DNA from: Plantago ovata
Taxonomy: Eukaryota; Streptophyta; Magnoliopsida; Lamiales; Plantaginaceae
Length of the DNA: 64,000 bases
Direction of reading: 5' to 3'
Assembly: GCA_028274465.1 (NCBI GenBank)
Contig: CM051458.1
Coordinates: 14,957,566 to 15,021,565 of the forward strand
Shown: in pieces, positions 47,916-59,555 of the stretch
How positions within the stretch are numbered: the stretch's first letter is position 1
Layout: every line of letters begins with the position of its first letter
Program-made: the position numbers and the translations under genes
The notes under the pieces: generated by a model
The model's input: the letters and a program-made list of their open reading frames with translations, nothing else
What the model was told of the DNA's origin: nothing
Database searches by the model: none

Positions 47916-49110
47916 CACTTAAGTTAAGGTAAGGAAGGTGAACAAGGTCTGTATCATATATTAGGCGATTGCTACCAACGGATGACAGCGATCCGTCGCT
48001 ATATGAGCGACGGAAGACATTATCCGTCGCTAAACTCGTTGATCATACCGGTTACTTTAATAAGGAAAATGGAAAATAAAATAAAATAAATATTTTGCGA
48101 CGGATGGACTTATCTGTCGCTAAGCAATTATATACAGACCGCGATTTCCCCCTTTCTTCCCCATTTCGATTTCAATCCCTAACTCTCTCAACCTCTCAAC
48201 CGCCTCCCCTCATCAATCGACCACCACCACACCGTCGGCGTGCCACCACCACCGCACGACATCCTTTTATCGACGTCACTACCACCACTCCTTCCTTCCA
48301 ATTGGCGTGTCACCACCATAGTAGAATCACCACCACCACTTCTGCTTTGTTGCCGCTGCCGTACCACCACTGCGCCGTCGTCCCTGCCGGAGTTCATCTC
48401 TCCCTTTCTCATCTTCATTTGATATAGGTTAGTAACCCTAATTTCTCCAATTTAATTTTTTTTCAGTTTTGTTTAATTTCTCAATGTTATAGTCTCGAAT
48501 TGAAATGATGAAATTAGAACAATGTGGTACTATTCGAATTGAACAAGGTTAACTTGTTTTCGAATTAAGTTGTAAGGCTTAAGATTTTATTTTTACTGGA
48601 TTTATTTTGAGAATGATATGCTCTGAACCATGACTTGATTGCATAATTTTTAGTTAATTTCTAATTAATTCTATTAATGTTGCATATTTAAATTAATAGC
48701 TTGATTTGGGGATGTTTTAGGCTGCAAAATGCTCCATTAGTAGTAGTGTAAATTTAGGCTTATGGAACTATCGAGGATAAATGTTAGATTTTGAGCTTTA
48801 AGGCTTAAGATTTTGTTTTTACTTGTGCTATGTTGGAAATAGTAGTAGAATTGGTAGTACTGGTTTACATTAAAATGATGGATTAAATTAGATTAATTAG
48901 ATCAAATTTTGTATTAAATTAGATTTTTAAATGTAGGCTATGTATCCTTGCATTTTTTGGTCTTTCAGTATGCATTTTGCAGCTTCATTTGGATTTGTAA
49001 ATCATAAGTTTACAGCATAAAGTAAAGCATAAAATCCAGTGTCGTTTCTTATCAGTGTATACTCAAAGTCCATTTATTGTTTCTTACGGTTGTTCTTAAA
49101 CGTGCAGATC

Positions 49111-50850
49111 ATGCCGAGGCCAAAGAAACCGGGGAAGCTGTTGGCGGCCAGCAGCCGTAGCTACGCCGAGCCAGAATCACCATTCCGCACCTCTAGTAGT
49201 CAGCCGGAGTCGGGGGGACCTCGACGACTCATGTCAGTGAGACCCAGTCCCCTGGCCCCGTTCTAGCAGCAGTGAGGGGTCTACTGGTCTAGACGTGTTT
49301 GCTAACCTGCCGGATGATGGGTACAGGGGGGAGGTGTACAGGGTGGGTGAGCGGGTGAATGGCAAGCTCGTCGTCTGGCCCATGCCTGAGCATGTGTAAG
49401 TTATTTAGTTGGATTAATTTGTGGGTTTGGTATTGTATGTTTTATTTAGTTGGATTAATTTGTGTGTTTGGTATTGTATGTTTATTTAGTTGGATTAATT
49501 TGTGTGTTTGGTATTGTATGTTTTATTTAGTTGGATTAATTTGTGTATGTTATTGCAACAGGATGATGTCGAGGGAGGCTGCAAAGTTCATCAACAAAGA
49601 ATCCACGAAGAAAGTGGATCTCCCACCACTTGGAGCCCAGTGGCATACTTTCACTCCGGAGCGGAAGGCGGAGATTTGGAATGCTCTGGAGGTTAGTAAT
49701 CTTTCTTTTTCTCTTATGGTTTAATCTTTCTTTACTTGGGTGATATGTTAGTCACCGTGTGGTAGTTGAAATAGGACAATGTGCAATTGTTTGGTTGATA
49801 TGTTAGTCACCGTGTCATATATATGTTAGTTTGAATTTTGTATACTTTTTGAAATGTAGGAGAAGTTCTTCCTCCCCAATAAGTTCAAGTCGGATATTTG
49901 GTATGCCTTCGAACATGAAGGCTCCAAAGCCTTCCGGAAGAAGGTCTCCAAGATCAAGGCATCGGGAAGAAGCCGAGGTGGATTGGGGAGGAGGAGTGGC
50001 CCCTGTGGAAGCAGTATTGGGCGGAGAACCTTCAAGCCCAGAAGCTGTCGGACCAGAACAGGGAGAACCGGGCCCATAATCCACCGGATGGGACAGGCTC
50101 GGTGAAGCATCGGCTGGGTTCGAAATCCCAGTTGGCGTGCCACATGGACGCGATAAGTCACGTACTTTGTTATAGTTTCTTTTTCTTTCTTAAGTCTTAT
50201 TTCAATTCAATCATTACTTTATTAATTTATATATATACTTGATGAAGATATCGGAGGGGAGGGAGCAGACCATGTGGGATCACTTCTGTGAGGCTCACGG
50301 GGAGCTGGATAAGGATGGCAAGATGAGCTTCTTGTTGAATATTTGATTCTTCGATGAATAACGTACTAATTAAATCGTTAATTGTTTGTTTGAATTTTCA
50401 GGCGGAGTTCCTGGCCAGGACTGAGAACCTTGATCTCACGGTCGAGGAGGAGAACGCCATCTATCTCGAGATCGCAAGTCTCGATGATAAGGGACGTGTC
50501 TTCGGCATGGGCAACCTCTCGCAGGCGATAGCGGAGACGGTGAACCAGGGTGGCTCCTCCTCCAGCTCCTCCAAGCTCCGAAGGGGACAAGTCGATGTGC
50601 CTTCCGAGTTCCTCTAGGAGCAGTAGCAGCTGAAGGCGACTGTCCAGCAGCATGCTCAAGACAATGCTCGGTTGAGGGTAGAGCAGACGAAGTTGAGGCA
50701 TGGATTCAAGAGATCCATCGAGTGGATGATGACGCAGTATGCCCCCCCCCCCCCCCCCGGTGGATCGCCACCTCCCAACTTCTTCATGTTCGATGATGTC
50801 GATGCCCCCCCCAAATGCCGATGCCCCCCCTAATGTCCCCCTGGGATATC
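49111..50850 (+). pseudogene. CACTA TNP-like gene (Ptta/En/Spm, Transposase_24 type)
   Basis: Exon 1 starts MPRPKKPGKLLAASSRSYAE and, after a shift near 49250, continues GLDVFANLPDDGYRGEVYRV. Exon 2 (about 49561-49692) reads AAKFINKESTKKVDLPPLGA then FTPERKAEIWNALE. Exon 3 starts EKFFLPNKFKSDIWYAFEHE. Later pieces include WDHFCEAHGELDKDGKMSF and LARTENLDLTVEEENAIYL, ending in a proline-coding poly-C stretch. This layout matches the second CACTA protein, which binds subterminal repeats. Several frameshifts and a TAG at 50618 make it inactive as written. Confidence 0.72.
50742..50758. repeat. Poly-C run (17 C)
   Basis: An uninterrupted run of 17 C in the proline-rich tail of the TNP-like gene, bounded by G. 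Such runs are prone to length error in sequencing and in replication. Confidence 0.9.
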
Positions 50851-51393
50851 AGCAGTAGTACTCTTTTTTATTTTTCGAACAATTGTTTTCTATTTCGAAC
50901 AATTTTTTTTCATGTTCCTTTGCTTAGGACAATTAGTACTTTCATTTATTAATGATTAGAACAAAATTTTTTTTTATATATGTTTAGTTACAAAAATGTT
51001 TACGTATTTGCGGTGTACAACTACAAAAAAAAAATAAACAAATAAAAAAAAATATTCGAGACCAATTAGCGACGGATTAAACCATCCGTCGCCAACTCTC
51101 GTCTTCCCAGCACCTGACACGTGTTCCAGCAATATAGCGACGGATAATTTCATCCGTCGCCCATATTGTAGGGACGGATCAATAATCCGTCTCAACTTTG
51201 ATCAACGATGAAGGTTTGACGGATTGTCTAATCCGTCGCTAAAAACTGCGACAGATCACTTTATCCGTCGCTTATTTCATTAGCGACGTCCTATTTAGCG
51301 ACGAGCTTTCCGTCGCTAATGGCATTTAGCGACGGATCGCTCACATATAGCGACGGATGGTATCCGTCGCTAAATCCTCTTTTTCTTGTAGTG

Positions 51394-52329
51394 TACCTTT
51401 TTTCTTCTCCTTTTCGGTCTACTCTGTTGATCAACGTATATACTATACATTGAATTTGTTCTTCGTTAAATTAAATGTGTTTTGTAGAGATCCGTCGGTT
51501 ACCGACGGGTCAACAATAACTAGTTTAAGTTAAATGTTACTCCCCATTTTGTTTTTTTTTAGCTATTTTACTCTTATTTATAAATATAAGATGTTTCAGA
51601 TTTTAAATTAACAAAATACTCCCTCCGGTTTTTTTATAAGATATTTAAGTTTTTTTTACTCTTTCATAATATAAATATAAGATATTTTAAATTTATTATA
51701 ATTTCAATGCAATTTTCTCTTTCTTTACAAACTTTTTATTAAAGTGCACATATCTATTCCTTAATAACAAATCAAATAGGGTTGCGATTAGATATAGCTT
51801 TGTTCTATTCGTGTAAACAGAACTGATCTAAACTGCACTGAATTGAATTAAACGAAGTTGAGATGACCTGAACTGAATGAAGCTTTATTGTATTAAATTT
51901 ATTTGTAGTATAAAGTACTATTAAACAAATCTGAACTGGACTGAATTGAACTTAATGTATCTGAACTGAACTAAACTTAAAATAATTAATTTTAAGGCGA
52001 AGGGAACATCTCCCTAGTCCTCAGATTTTCCATAACAATAATTGTTGGATCACTAAAATAAAATAAATCATTCATGTCCTTAATACGTGTGCATTTGGCT
52101 AAAACATCCTATAAAGAACGGAAGGGATATTAGATTTTCAAGATAATAATTATGATGATCGACTTCCAATATTTGACATTCAATATAATAATTCTTTTTT
52201 CAAGTTTATCAGGAAAAATGTTTACATTTTATTCTTATGACAATGATTTACTTAATATTAATACTTGTTAAACCTTAAACATCCTATGGAAAGATAGGAG
52301 GGATTAGATTGTTACATTATAGGAATAAT
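51394..52329. other. Intergenic DNA with a probable Stowaway-like MITE
   Basis: CTCCCTCCGGTTTTTTTATA after a TA at 51617, and the near-complement TATAAAGAACGGAAGGGA before a TA at 52128, would bound a roughly 510-bp element. The inner part may itself be a composite. No gene seen. Confidence 0.45.
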
Positions 52330-52332
52330 ATT

Positions 52333-52902
52333 ATTTTGCACTGAAATCTTTTTGACGTTTTTCAAGTTACACTTAAATCTTCATTTTATTTCAAATTGCA
52401 CACAAACCATTTATAATTTCTGAATATTAGAGGTACGTGAAGTAAAAACAATGTCAAAAAAAACTGGAGACATGAAACACGGAAGCACAACCCGCATCCA
52501 AGCCGTCCGCGGCTGGGGACATTTGCATCATCTCAATAGATCTCGAAGACTCGATATGCGTTTGTGTTTATAAGATTTCGATTTGTGTATTTGGATGGTT
52601 AATTGAATTGCGCTCTGAGTCGATATGCAAGAATGAACTCGTGAAGGAGGAAGAGAGAGAATCGGTTTGGGTGAAGATACAGAGTACTGTATCTGAATCA
52701 AAATCTGATGCTGCTGATATTGATTTGGGTAGAAGAAAGAGTAATAATTGAAAAGACATATTTACCCCTAACAGAAAATTTAACACCATCCAACTTTTGT
52801 GTAATTTGGAAAAAAAATGTGAAAGGTTTGTGTGTAATATAGAATAAAATGAAGATTCAAGTGTAATTTGAAAAATGTCAAAAAGATTTTAGTGCAAAAT
52901 TA
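52333..52902. mobile_element. MITE with long terminal inverted repeats
   Basis: Terminal inverted repeats of about 75 bp: the left has TTTTGCACTGAAATCTTTTT and ends with CACACAAACC; the right is its complement from GGTTTGTGTG to TTTTAGTGCAAAA, with about 90% match. Long TIRs suggest a Mutator-type MITE, but no clean target duplication is visible. The 400-bp interior shows no conserved gene. Confidence 0.75.
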
Positions 52903-53509
52903 ATTTTTTCCCATTCTATAATCCATGTCCTACGGGGTCGACCTAGAGGTGGCTATTGGGCCAGTCGTAGAACAGCCCGACACGGCCCAGCTCGTGAATA
53001 ACCGGCATGGCTCGTTAACATATTGGCCCAACACGGACCGAACCGTATATTATTAGGGGCCTTTAGGGGCCACCATATTCTGGCCCAGCCCAGCTCAGAG
53101 TAGCCCGTTAAAACCCCGCTAAACAACCCATCCCAGCCCGAACAACCCGGCCCGATAAGCCCACAATTTTCTGTATATAATTTAAGCATATTATACATTT
53201 ATTTTGGATCAATTATGTTGAATATTGGGCTCTAATTTCAGCATGATGAATATTGGGCTCTAATTGGGTCAAAAGCCCAACATGCTTTATTTCTCTCCCA
53301 AATCCTTAATTCCCTACTACTACTAGCAACCTCCTTTCTTCCTTATCTCGAAATTCTCCTCTTTCCTAAATCCTACTGTAACAAAACGCAGCAGCAGAAA
53401 ATTTTCACAAGTAAAAAAATTATCATATCGTTCCTACTCGCAGGTAACAAAATTCTCATCTCGTTCCTACACTTTAGATGTACGACTTCACTAGTATGCT
53501 ATGTTTAAG

Positions 53510-53632
53510 ATCTCGTACAATCTTCTGAGAAGGGTCAACCCAGGTCATCTCGGACATTTGTCTCGGGGTTGTCTCGGAATAGATAAAAAGTATGTAAAAT
53601 TATATATAATAAATACTATACATATTTAATTA
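53510..53632. repeat. Dispersed repeat, copy 2 (inverted)
   Basis: Inverted copy of 1-130. The next 300 bp (53740-53950) hold more units with GGTCAACCCGG and TACCGGTT-type motifs, probably the rest of the same repeat. The segment before it (52930-53160) is rich in GGCCCAGCCC-like units. Confidence 0.7.
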
Positions 53633-54084
53633 TTTATCAACAAATGACATTGAAAATTCAAACATAAATGTCATATAAATTCATAGAAATCAAATAAAGT
53701 CTTAGACAAGTTCAAGGTTCAAACAATTTTTTTATTTTTTTAAATTCAAAAACGCTGGTCAACCCGGATTAACCGGCCAAAAACTCAAAAAATTCCGGGT
53801 TCCAAGATTTTACCGGTTTTTTGTGGTTTCGCCCCGCAAATGGCACCGAGTACCGGTTAAACCAGGTCAACCCGGGTAAATACGGTTCGGTTGAATCTCG
53901 TTCCAGATGGTGACGGGTTGAACTCCCGGATCCGAATTTCAAAATGACCCAAGACCTTTTTTTTTTTTAATATAGTCAGCAATTGACAAATGTGTGTTTT
54001 GTCATTCATCCACGAGTGAGCGCGAATACCAGTGCCAACGCTAAACCCCCAAACAGAGTCGGGATTACAGTGGTCTCTGCGAGA

Positions 54085-55359
54085 ATGCCGGAACTACCGG
54101 AGGTTGAGGCGGCGCGTAGGGTTATCGAGAACCACTGTGTTGGGAAGAAGATCGTCAAATCGATAGTCGCCGACGATACCAAAGTCATCGACGGTGTTTC
54201 CCCGGCGGACTTCCAGGCGGCGCTTATTGGCAAAACTATCGTCGCCGCTCGCCGGAAGGGGAAGAACATGTGGATTCAGCTTGATTCGCCTCCTTTCCCT
54301 TCTTTCCAATTCGGTATCATTCGCCTTCTCCTGTGTTTATTTTTAACCTAGAATTGTTATGCTAATTGAGAATTATTATGACGTTTTTATGTTGATTTGA
54401 GGCATTTGGAAATTGTGATGGTATAGGCTTACTAGATAGAATAAATGATATGCTACACTAATTTTTAGAACTGTTGTTGTGTTTGGAGAAGTTTACCTAG
54501 TCACTAAGATTATTTCTGAACCTTGATTAAGTTATATGCTACTCTAATTCGTTTGTATTCGCTGTTTTAGGAATGGCGGGAGCTGTGTACATCAAGGGAG
54601 TTGCTGTTACTAACTATAAGAGGTGAGCAACTGGCTGAGTTTACCGAAACCTTCCATCTATATAGAAATTACTAATTAATATAGAATTGTTCTGATCTAC
54701 TGTATAATTTCAGACTGTCGGAGTATTTTCAATTCACACTTACATAAGGATTTAAAGTACACCATCTTCTTCACTATGCATTTTGGTTTTTCCAAATATA
54801 TCATATCATAACTGAAATGTTCCTGAGTTCTTGTAATACTAGTATGTATCTGCCATTTATGAATGATTTACATAACTGATAAAGTCAAATGACTTGAGAA
54901 TATGTGAGGCTGTAGAAGTATCAATATTTACAATGAAGTCAATGGACAACTCATTTATGGTATTGGTACACTTAATATCTTTATCTTTGTTTAGGGATTT
55001 TAAGTCTGATTGTGACGGCATGTGTTCGTATTTGCAGAGCTGCTGTTACTGATACGGACGAGTGGCCGTCAAAGTATTCCAAGGTATTTGTCGAGGTGAG
55101 ATTTCCTTTCTATTAGTGGTCTTGAAACTGTTTGTCTCCTTTCTGCTAGTGTTGTTTCAGTTTTAATTTCATTTATAAACAAATCGCAAAGTTTCCTGAA
55201 CAATGCTTTTGTGACTAATCATGTATATTGATCATAAATGGATGTTTGTACATTCTTAAGAGAATGTGTGTGATGTGTGTGTCTGTCGGTGTAGAATATG
55301 CATCTTTGTTTCAACTATTATCTCAGTGTTTCAGTTGAATATACTCTATTATTATTTTA

Positions 55360-55403
<44 letters not shown>

Positions 55404-55411
55404 TATTATTA

Positions 55412-55442
<31 letters not shown>

Positions 55443-58357
55443 TTTATTTATATTTTACCTTTCTCTCTTCAACAAACTCTGCTTGTACAACGGAGTTGCT
55501 TATGTGGATTCTTGTGGGCTGTGGCATATAGACACATCCCGTACAATTTATCCAAGTTCTTCTAATAATGTGACTTCTTTTTGGTTGTGCTTCAGCTGGA
55601 TGACGGTCTGGAATTCTCTTTTACTGACAAGAGGCGGTTTGCCAAAGTTCGTTTGCTTGATGATGTAATAAGCAACAAGCTCTCCGTATCCATTATTTCT
55701 ATGTTTAATGAACTGAATATAAAATTTATGGAGACTTACTGATAATTTACGCAGCCTGCTTCAAAGCCTCCAATCTCCGAGCTCGGTCCTGATGCGTTAT
55801 TTGAGCCTATGACCGTAAATGAGTTCTCCAAATCCTTGAGCAAAAAGAAAATAGGAATCAAGGCTCTTCTACTTGATCAGGTTCTGATCATTTTCTTGTC
55901 TCTTTGCTTCATGCCTGTATTTGCATTTTGAAGGCTCCTACTACAGTAAACTGAAATTTCTGCATGGCGGCGTGGAAATTGTATAGTAGGCCGTTTTTAT
56001 TCATTCAATGCTTGGCATATCCTGAACATCTTAAGATAGATTTGGGGCATGCTGAGCTGGACTTTTACATAAATATTCTAATCAGAAGTGATGTCTCCTG
56101 CTGCTTTGTTTCATTACATTATCATCTGCAAGGCATTTAATGGCTCTTTTCTTCGCGCAGGGTTTATTTCAGGGATTGGTAATTGGATGGCTGATGAAGT
56201 TTTATATCAAGTTAGTATACCACTAATATATAGTAACTGAATTATAATTTTATGGGTCTTCCTACAAAGTAACGTCTAATTCTATGGCTTATTCCTTATG
56301 AAAAGTTTGTGTCGTCAAATCGGCTCAGTACACTTGGTATTTTTTGTCACCTTTCATTTAATTGATTGAACTTGAGAAGGAAGAGCCATCCGCACTGTGT
56401 CTTGTTAGATATCTACTTGCAGAAAGTTTGATGAAAGAGCAAGGTTTTTCTTTTTCAATCCTAATTACCCAAGTCAAAGATACTTATCAACATGATATGA
56501 CCTTTATTCTGTTTATTCCTGAGTCATGACATATTCAAGTTAAAACGTTATTCTTATTCAGTATTAATGGAATTCTGACCTGACAGGCAAAAATTCATCC
56601 ACTACAAAGTTCATCTAGCATCTCCAAGGAGAACTGTGCAACACTGCTCAAGTGTATTAATGAGGTGAATCATGTTCCAGTGTCTTTTATCAGTTTAATT
56701 TCCCGACTTTATTTAGTTCATAATCCATACGGTTGTTACTGGAGTCCGTACCTTTAGGTTACAAAACTTTCAGTTGAAGTTGATGCTGATAGCCTTCGAT
56801 TCCCTGTTGAATGGATGTTTCATTATCGGTGGGGAAAAAAGCCAGGAAAAGTTGATGGTAAGTTTTTGTGATATGTCTAATCAATATGACATTAATGGTT
56901 TATTTTACAGGTGATTGAAAAGGCTATGGAAGTTGGGGTCGATAATAGTCAGTTTCCTAGTGATTGGATTTTCCATTCCCGGGAAAAGAAGCCTGGCAAG
57001 GCTTTTGTTAATGGTCTGGCTCTTGATCCGTGAAGAACGCCTTAAATGCCTTTAATGTTTCTATATGACTTCCGAATACAGTGTACTCGGTTGAGATTAC
57101 TGCTAATGGTGCCAGTATTGAAAGCTCTGCTAATGGTTTCTCCCATTTAAAGTTTGATTGGTATAAAGTAATTCGTAAAACGTTTAGATGTGGGAGACTT
57201 TAGTAAATACGTATATTTTTTAAAGGAAATTTAAAGTGCAAGAAGGAAAGTACATGTGTCGATCATGAGTCAGCCAAAATAAAATCGTCCATGTTAACCC
57301 GAACAGTAGTGGTAGTTAATTCAATTGTGATCCAAAATGATAGTAGATGAAACATTTCAGTCAACTTTAACCAAATAAGAAAAATAAGTTCTATATTGGT
57401 GCTGTATAAGTTCAAGTGTAGTCTATAATGTACCAACCCCCTCTGTGATTTCCCACATTATTATGTAAGTTGATTATCTGATTGAACTTTTTTTTTTTCT
57501 TTGATAAAGAAACATATAGGATTACTACTTTGGTTCTCCTTCCTCATTAGGATTTTATGCACTTAACTAAGACAACTTTTCTTTCTCTCAGGAAAGAAGA
57601 TTGAATTCATTAATGCTGGTGGTCGGGTATGTATCCTTGCAAAGGCTTACATATTTGTTTAAATACCATGCTACTTTTCCCCTGAAAGATAATGGTTCTA
57701 AAATTGCAGACATCAGCTATTGTCCCAGAATTCCAGAAATTGACTGGAAGTCAAGCTGTGAAAGAAGCAGCTAAACCAGCAAAAGCCGGCAATGATAAAG
57801 ATGATGCTGATGAATTTGACAATGAGGAAGACTCCAAGCAATCTAAAGTCACTAAGGGGCGGAAGACTACTAATGCCAAGAAGCCTTCCTCAAAGAAAAA
57901 AGCTACTGCCAAAACTGAAGATTCCGATAATGAAGATGATGATGGCGATGATTCTGATAATATATCAAAGAGCAAAAGAGGGGTTAAGAAGATTCCTGTT
58001 AAGAGCAAACCAAAGGGACACAATGAAAATGTTGAGGCTCAAACAAGAGGAACTAGAGGGAAGAGGGCTCCTGCCAAGAGAAAACACAAGGAAAGTGATG
58101 ATGATGATGATGATGTTAGTTACTCGAGTGGTAATGATGATGGTGATGAAGAGGAAGCGGCCCAGGAGATGACAAATGGGAAAATGACAAAAGTCGGGGT
58201 GCCGTCCAAGAAAGCGGTTGCTTCCAGTCAAGTAGGGAAGCAGAAGAAAAAAAGCGAATTAAGTTATCTAGTAAATGGCTTTGGAGATGTACCAATATTT
58301 ATGCATTCTGGGGGAGAGTCAGGCACTAGTGTTGGTTTGTGTAGAATATTAGTCTAA
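54085..58357 (+). CDS. FPG1: Formamidopyrimidine-DNA glycosylase (plant FPG/MMH)
   Basis: Base-excision repair enzyme that removes oxidised purines (8-oxoG, FaPy) and nicks the abasic site in the nucleus. The start at 54085 is fixed because Pro2 and Glu3 of MPELPEVE are the catalytic residues; an in-frame upstream ATG at 53983 would bury them. Exons: 54085-54313, 54571-54622, 55038-55095, 55596-55664, 55755-55880, 56161-56210, 56587-56664, 56758-56857, 57592-57626 and 57710-58357, about 481 residues. The helix-two-turn-helix FISGIGNWMADEVLYQ and the zinc-less finger GKKIEFINAGGRTSAIVPEF are present, followed by a long lysine/acidic tail typical of plant FPG. One G seems missing at the start of exon 6. 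Intron 3 has a large ATT/ATTT microsatellite. Confidence 0.93.
55356..55452. repeat. ATT/ATTT microsatellite in FPG intron
   Basis: About 95 bp of (TTA)n with one interruption, passing into (TTTA)n. Confidence 0.95.
56911..57033 (+). CDS. FPG1: Alternative exon 8b of FPG
   Basis: After a TTTTACAG acceptor the frame reads VIEKAMEVGVDNSQFPSDWI then FHSREKKPGKAFVNG, a clear duplicate of exon 8 (VTKLSVEVDADSLRFPVEWM then FHYRWGKKPGK). It either splices at the weak donor GTCTGG after 57013 or reads on to TGA at 57031, making a short isoform without finger and tail. Arabidopsis FPG is known to make two proteins by alternative use of this region. The exon pair is 53 bp apart, too close for both to be used easily. 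Confidence 0.82.
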   Translation: MIEKAMEVGVDNSQFPSDWIFHSREKKPGKAFVNGLALDP

Positions 58358-59182
58358 TTTATTAGCACTGTTTTTGTCCTCCTCGTGCTAAAAGACTACT
58401 CATGACCTATTGTAGACGTAGTTTGAGCTGATGTTGCCTGTTTTGTTATCTGTTGAAGCCTCCAAGGATTGGCATCAGGTCATGGCTCATCAGGCACCTT
58501 GACATGTAAATCTATGAACCTTTGGTTACTCCAAGCTTGGAAGTCATGTCATGTTTGGGTTTTGAACATCATGTCTGGATTTTATTAACTAACCGTTTAT
58601 TAGAAGAAACATGAACTTTGTTTATACAGACACTTTTAGTAGCAAAGAGAATTATGATTTCACCTCCGTTCACATTATTAGTAGTATCCTATTTTTGCTA
58701 GTGGTCGGCACACCAATTCGCAGATCTACTTATCTTTCTTATCCCAATCTTCCAAGTGTGATATATAATATGGTCTTTCTTATCCCAATCTTCCAAGTGT
58801 GATATGTAATATGGATTTAAAAAAGTGTGAAGGTGAAGTTCACATTTAAAATAGTATAGATGGGGATTTGAGGTAATTTTTACAAAATGGAAACGTAAAA
58901 CAATTGATTGGTACCTTTCAAAAAGGAATACATAAAGAATTTGATCGATACTCATTTGTACTTCTTGGAGTGAAATTTGCATCAATTATCCATCCGCTAT
59001 GATTCAACTTTCACAACCAGTCAAGGAATGCGCTGCTCCCACCGTGTCACACCATCTCCAATCCCTTCAATAAGCTCTTGAGTTCCACTTTACCACAATA
59101 GAATAATGAGTAAATAATATAGAGAGGTACCGGTCTTATTAGGGATGGAGTTTACATTGCAACAAAATATATCCATCTGACC
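58358..59182. other. FPG 3' flank
   Basis: No gene recognised. A tandem duplication of about 44 bp (TTATCCCAATCTTCCAAGTG unit) lies at 58736-58812. Confidence 0.5.
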
Positions 59183-59555
59183 CAGGGGCGAAGCCAGAAT
59201 TTCAAATTAACCCGTGTGTCTTAGTAAACTATGTCTAAAACTTTAAAATATTGTATACTAATTTATGAATATAATTTATTTTTTTCACAAAAGAACAAAA
59301 AGATGTGTGTAAATGTATAATATCATACTTACAATGACTAAAATAGCACTATCAATTAACTACAATTAAGCCTAAAACTAATATAACATACTCAAAATGA
59401 CTAAATATAGTACCACAAATGACCTAAAATTACGTTAATAATAAACTAACCTGTACATTACTTGTAAAATTACTAAAAATAGTACTACAAATGTTTTTTC
59501 TTCCATTTGAACCCGTATGCCGCACGGGGTGAAGTTGTACATAGCTTCGCCTCTG
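59183..59555. mobile_element. hAT-type MITE, second member of the CAGGGGCG family
   Basis: 373 bp with ends CAGGGGCGAAGCCAGA and AGCTTCGCCTCTG, and an exact 8-bp duplication ATCTGACC at 59175-59182 and 59556-59563. Its ends match those of the MITE at 42233, so both were probably moved by the same transposase. Confidence 0.92.

Larger units (their letters stand above)
47960..51393 (+). mobile_element. CACTA (En/Spm) element, 5'-truncated
   Basis: Subterminal repeats ATCCGTCGC / GCGACGGAT fill 47970-48125 and 51065-51375. The right end is TTTTTCTTGTAGTG at 51380-51393, the complement of the CACTACAAGAAA terminus. The left terminus itself is not found. A decayed Transposase_24-like gene lies between. 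The leader (48130-48420) parallels that of the element at 30844. This family prefers GC-rich coding DNA in an otherwise AT-rich window. Confidence 0.82.

Noticed and set aside
30844..51393. One 20.5-kb CACTA element that captured glycerol kinase, VQ and FRO genes
   Set aside because: Flanking bases (ACT on the left, TAC on the right) do not form a 3-bp duplication, and each end has its own duplicated leader region, so two separate elements are more likely.
53983..54084. Upstream in-frame ATG of FPG
   Set aside because: FPG catalysis needs proline directly after the initiator Met; the ATG at 54085 gives MPELPEVE.
54006..54309. Minus-strand ORFs over FPG exon 1
   Set aside because: Antisense shadows of a GC-rich coding exon with no recognisable protein features.
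55298..55565. Ile/Leu/Tyr-rich ORFs
   Set aside because: Translations of the ATT/ATTT microsatellite in an FPG intron.
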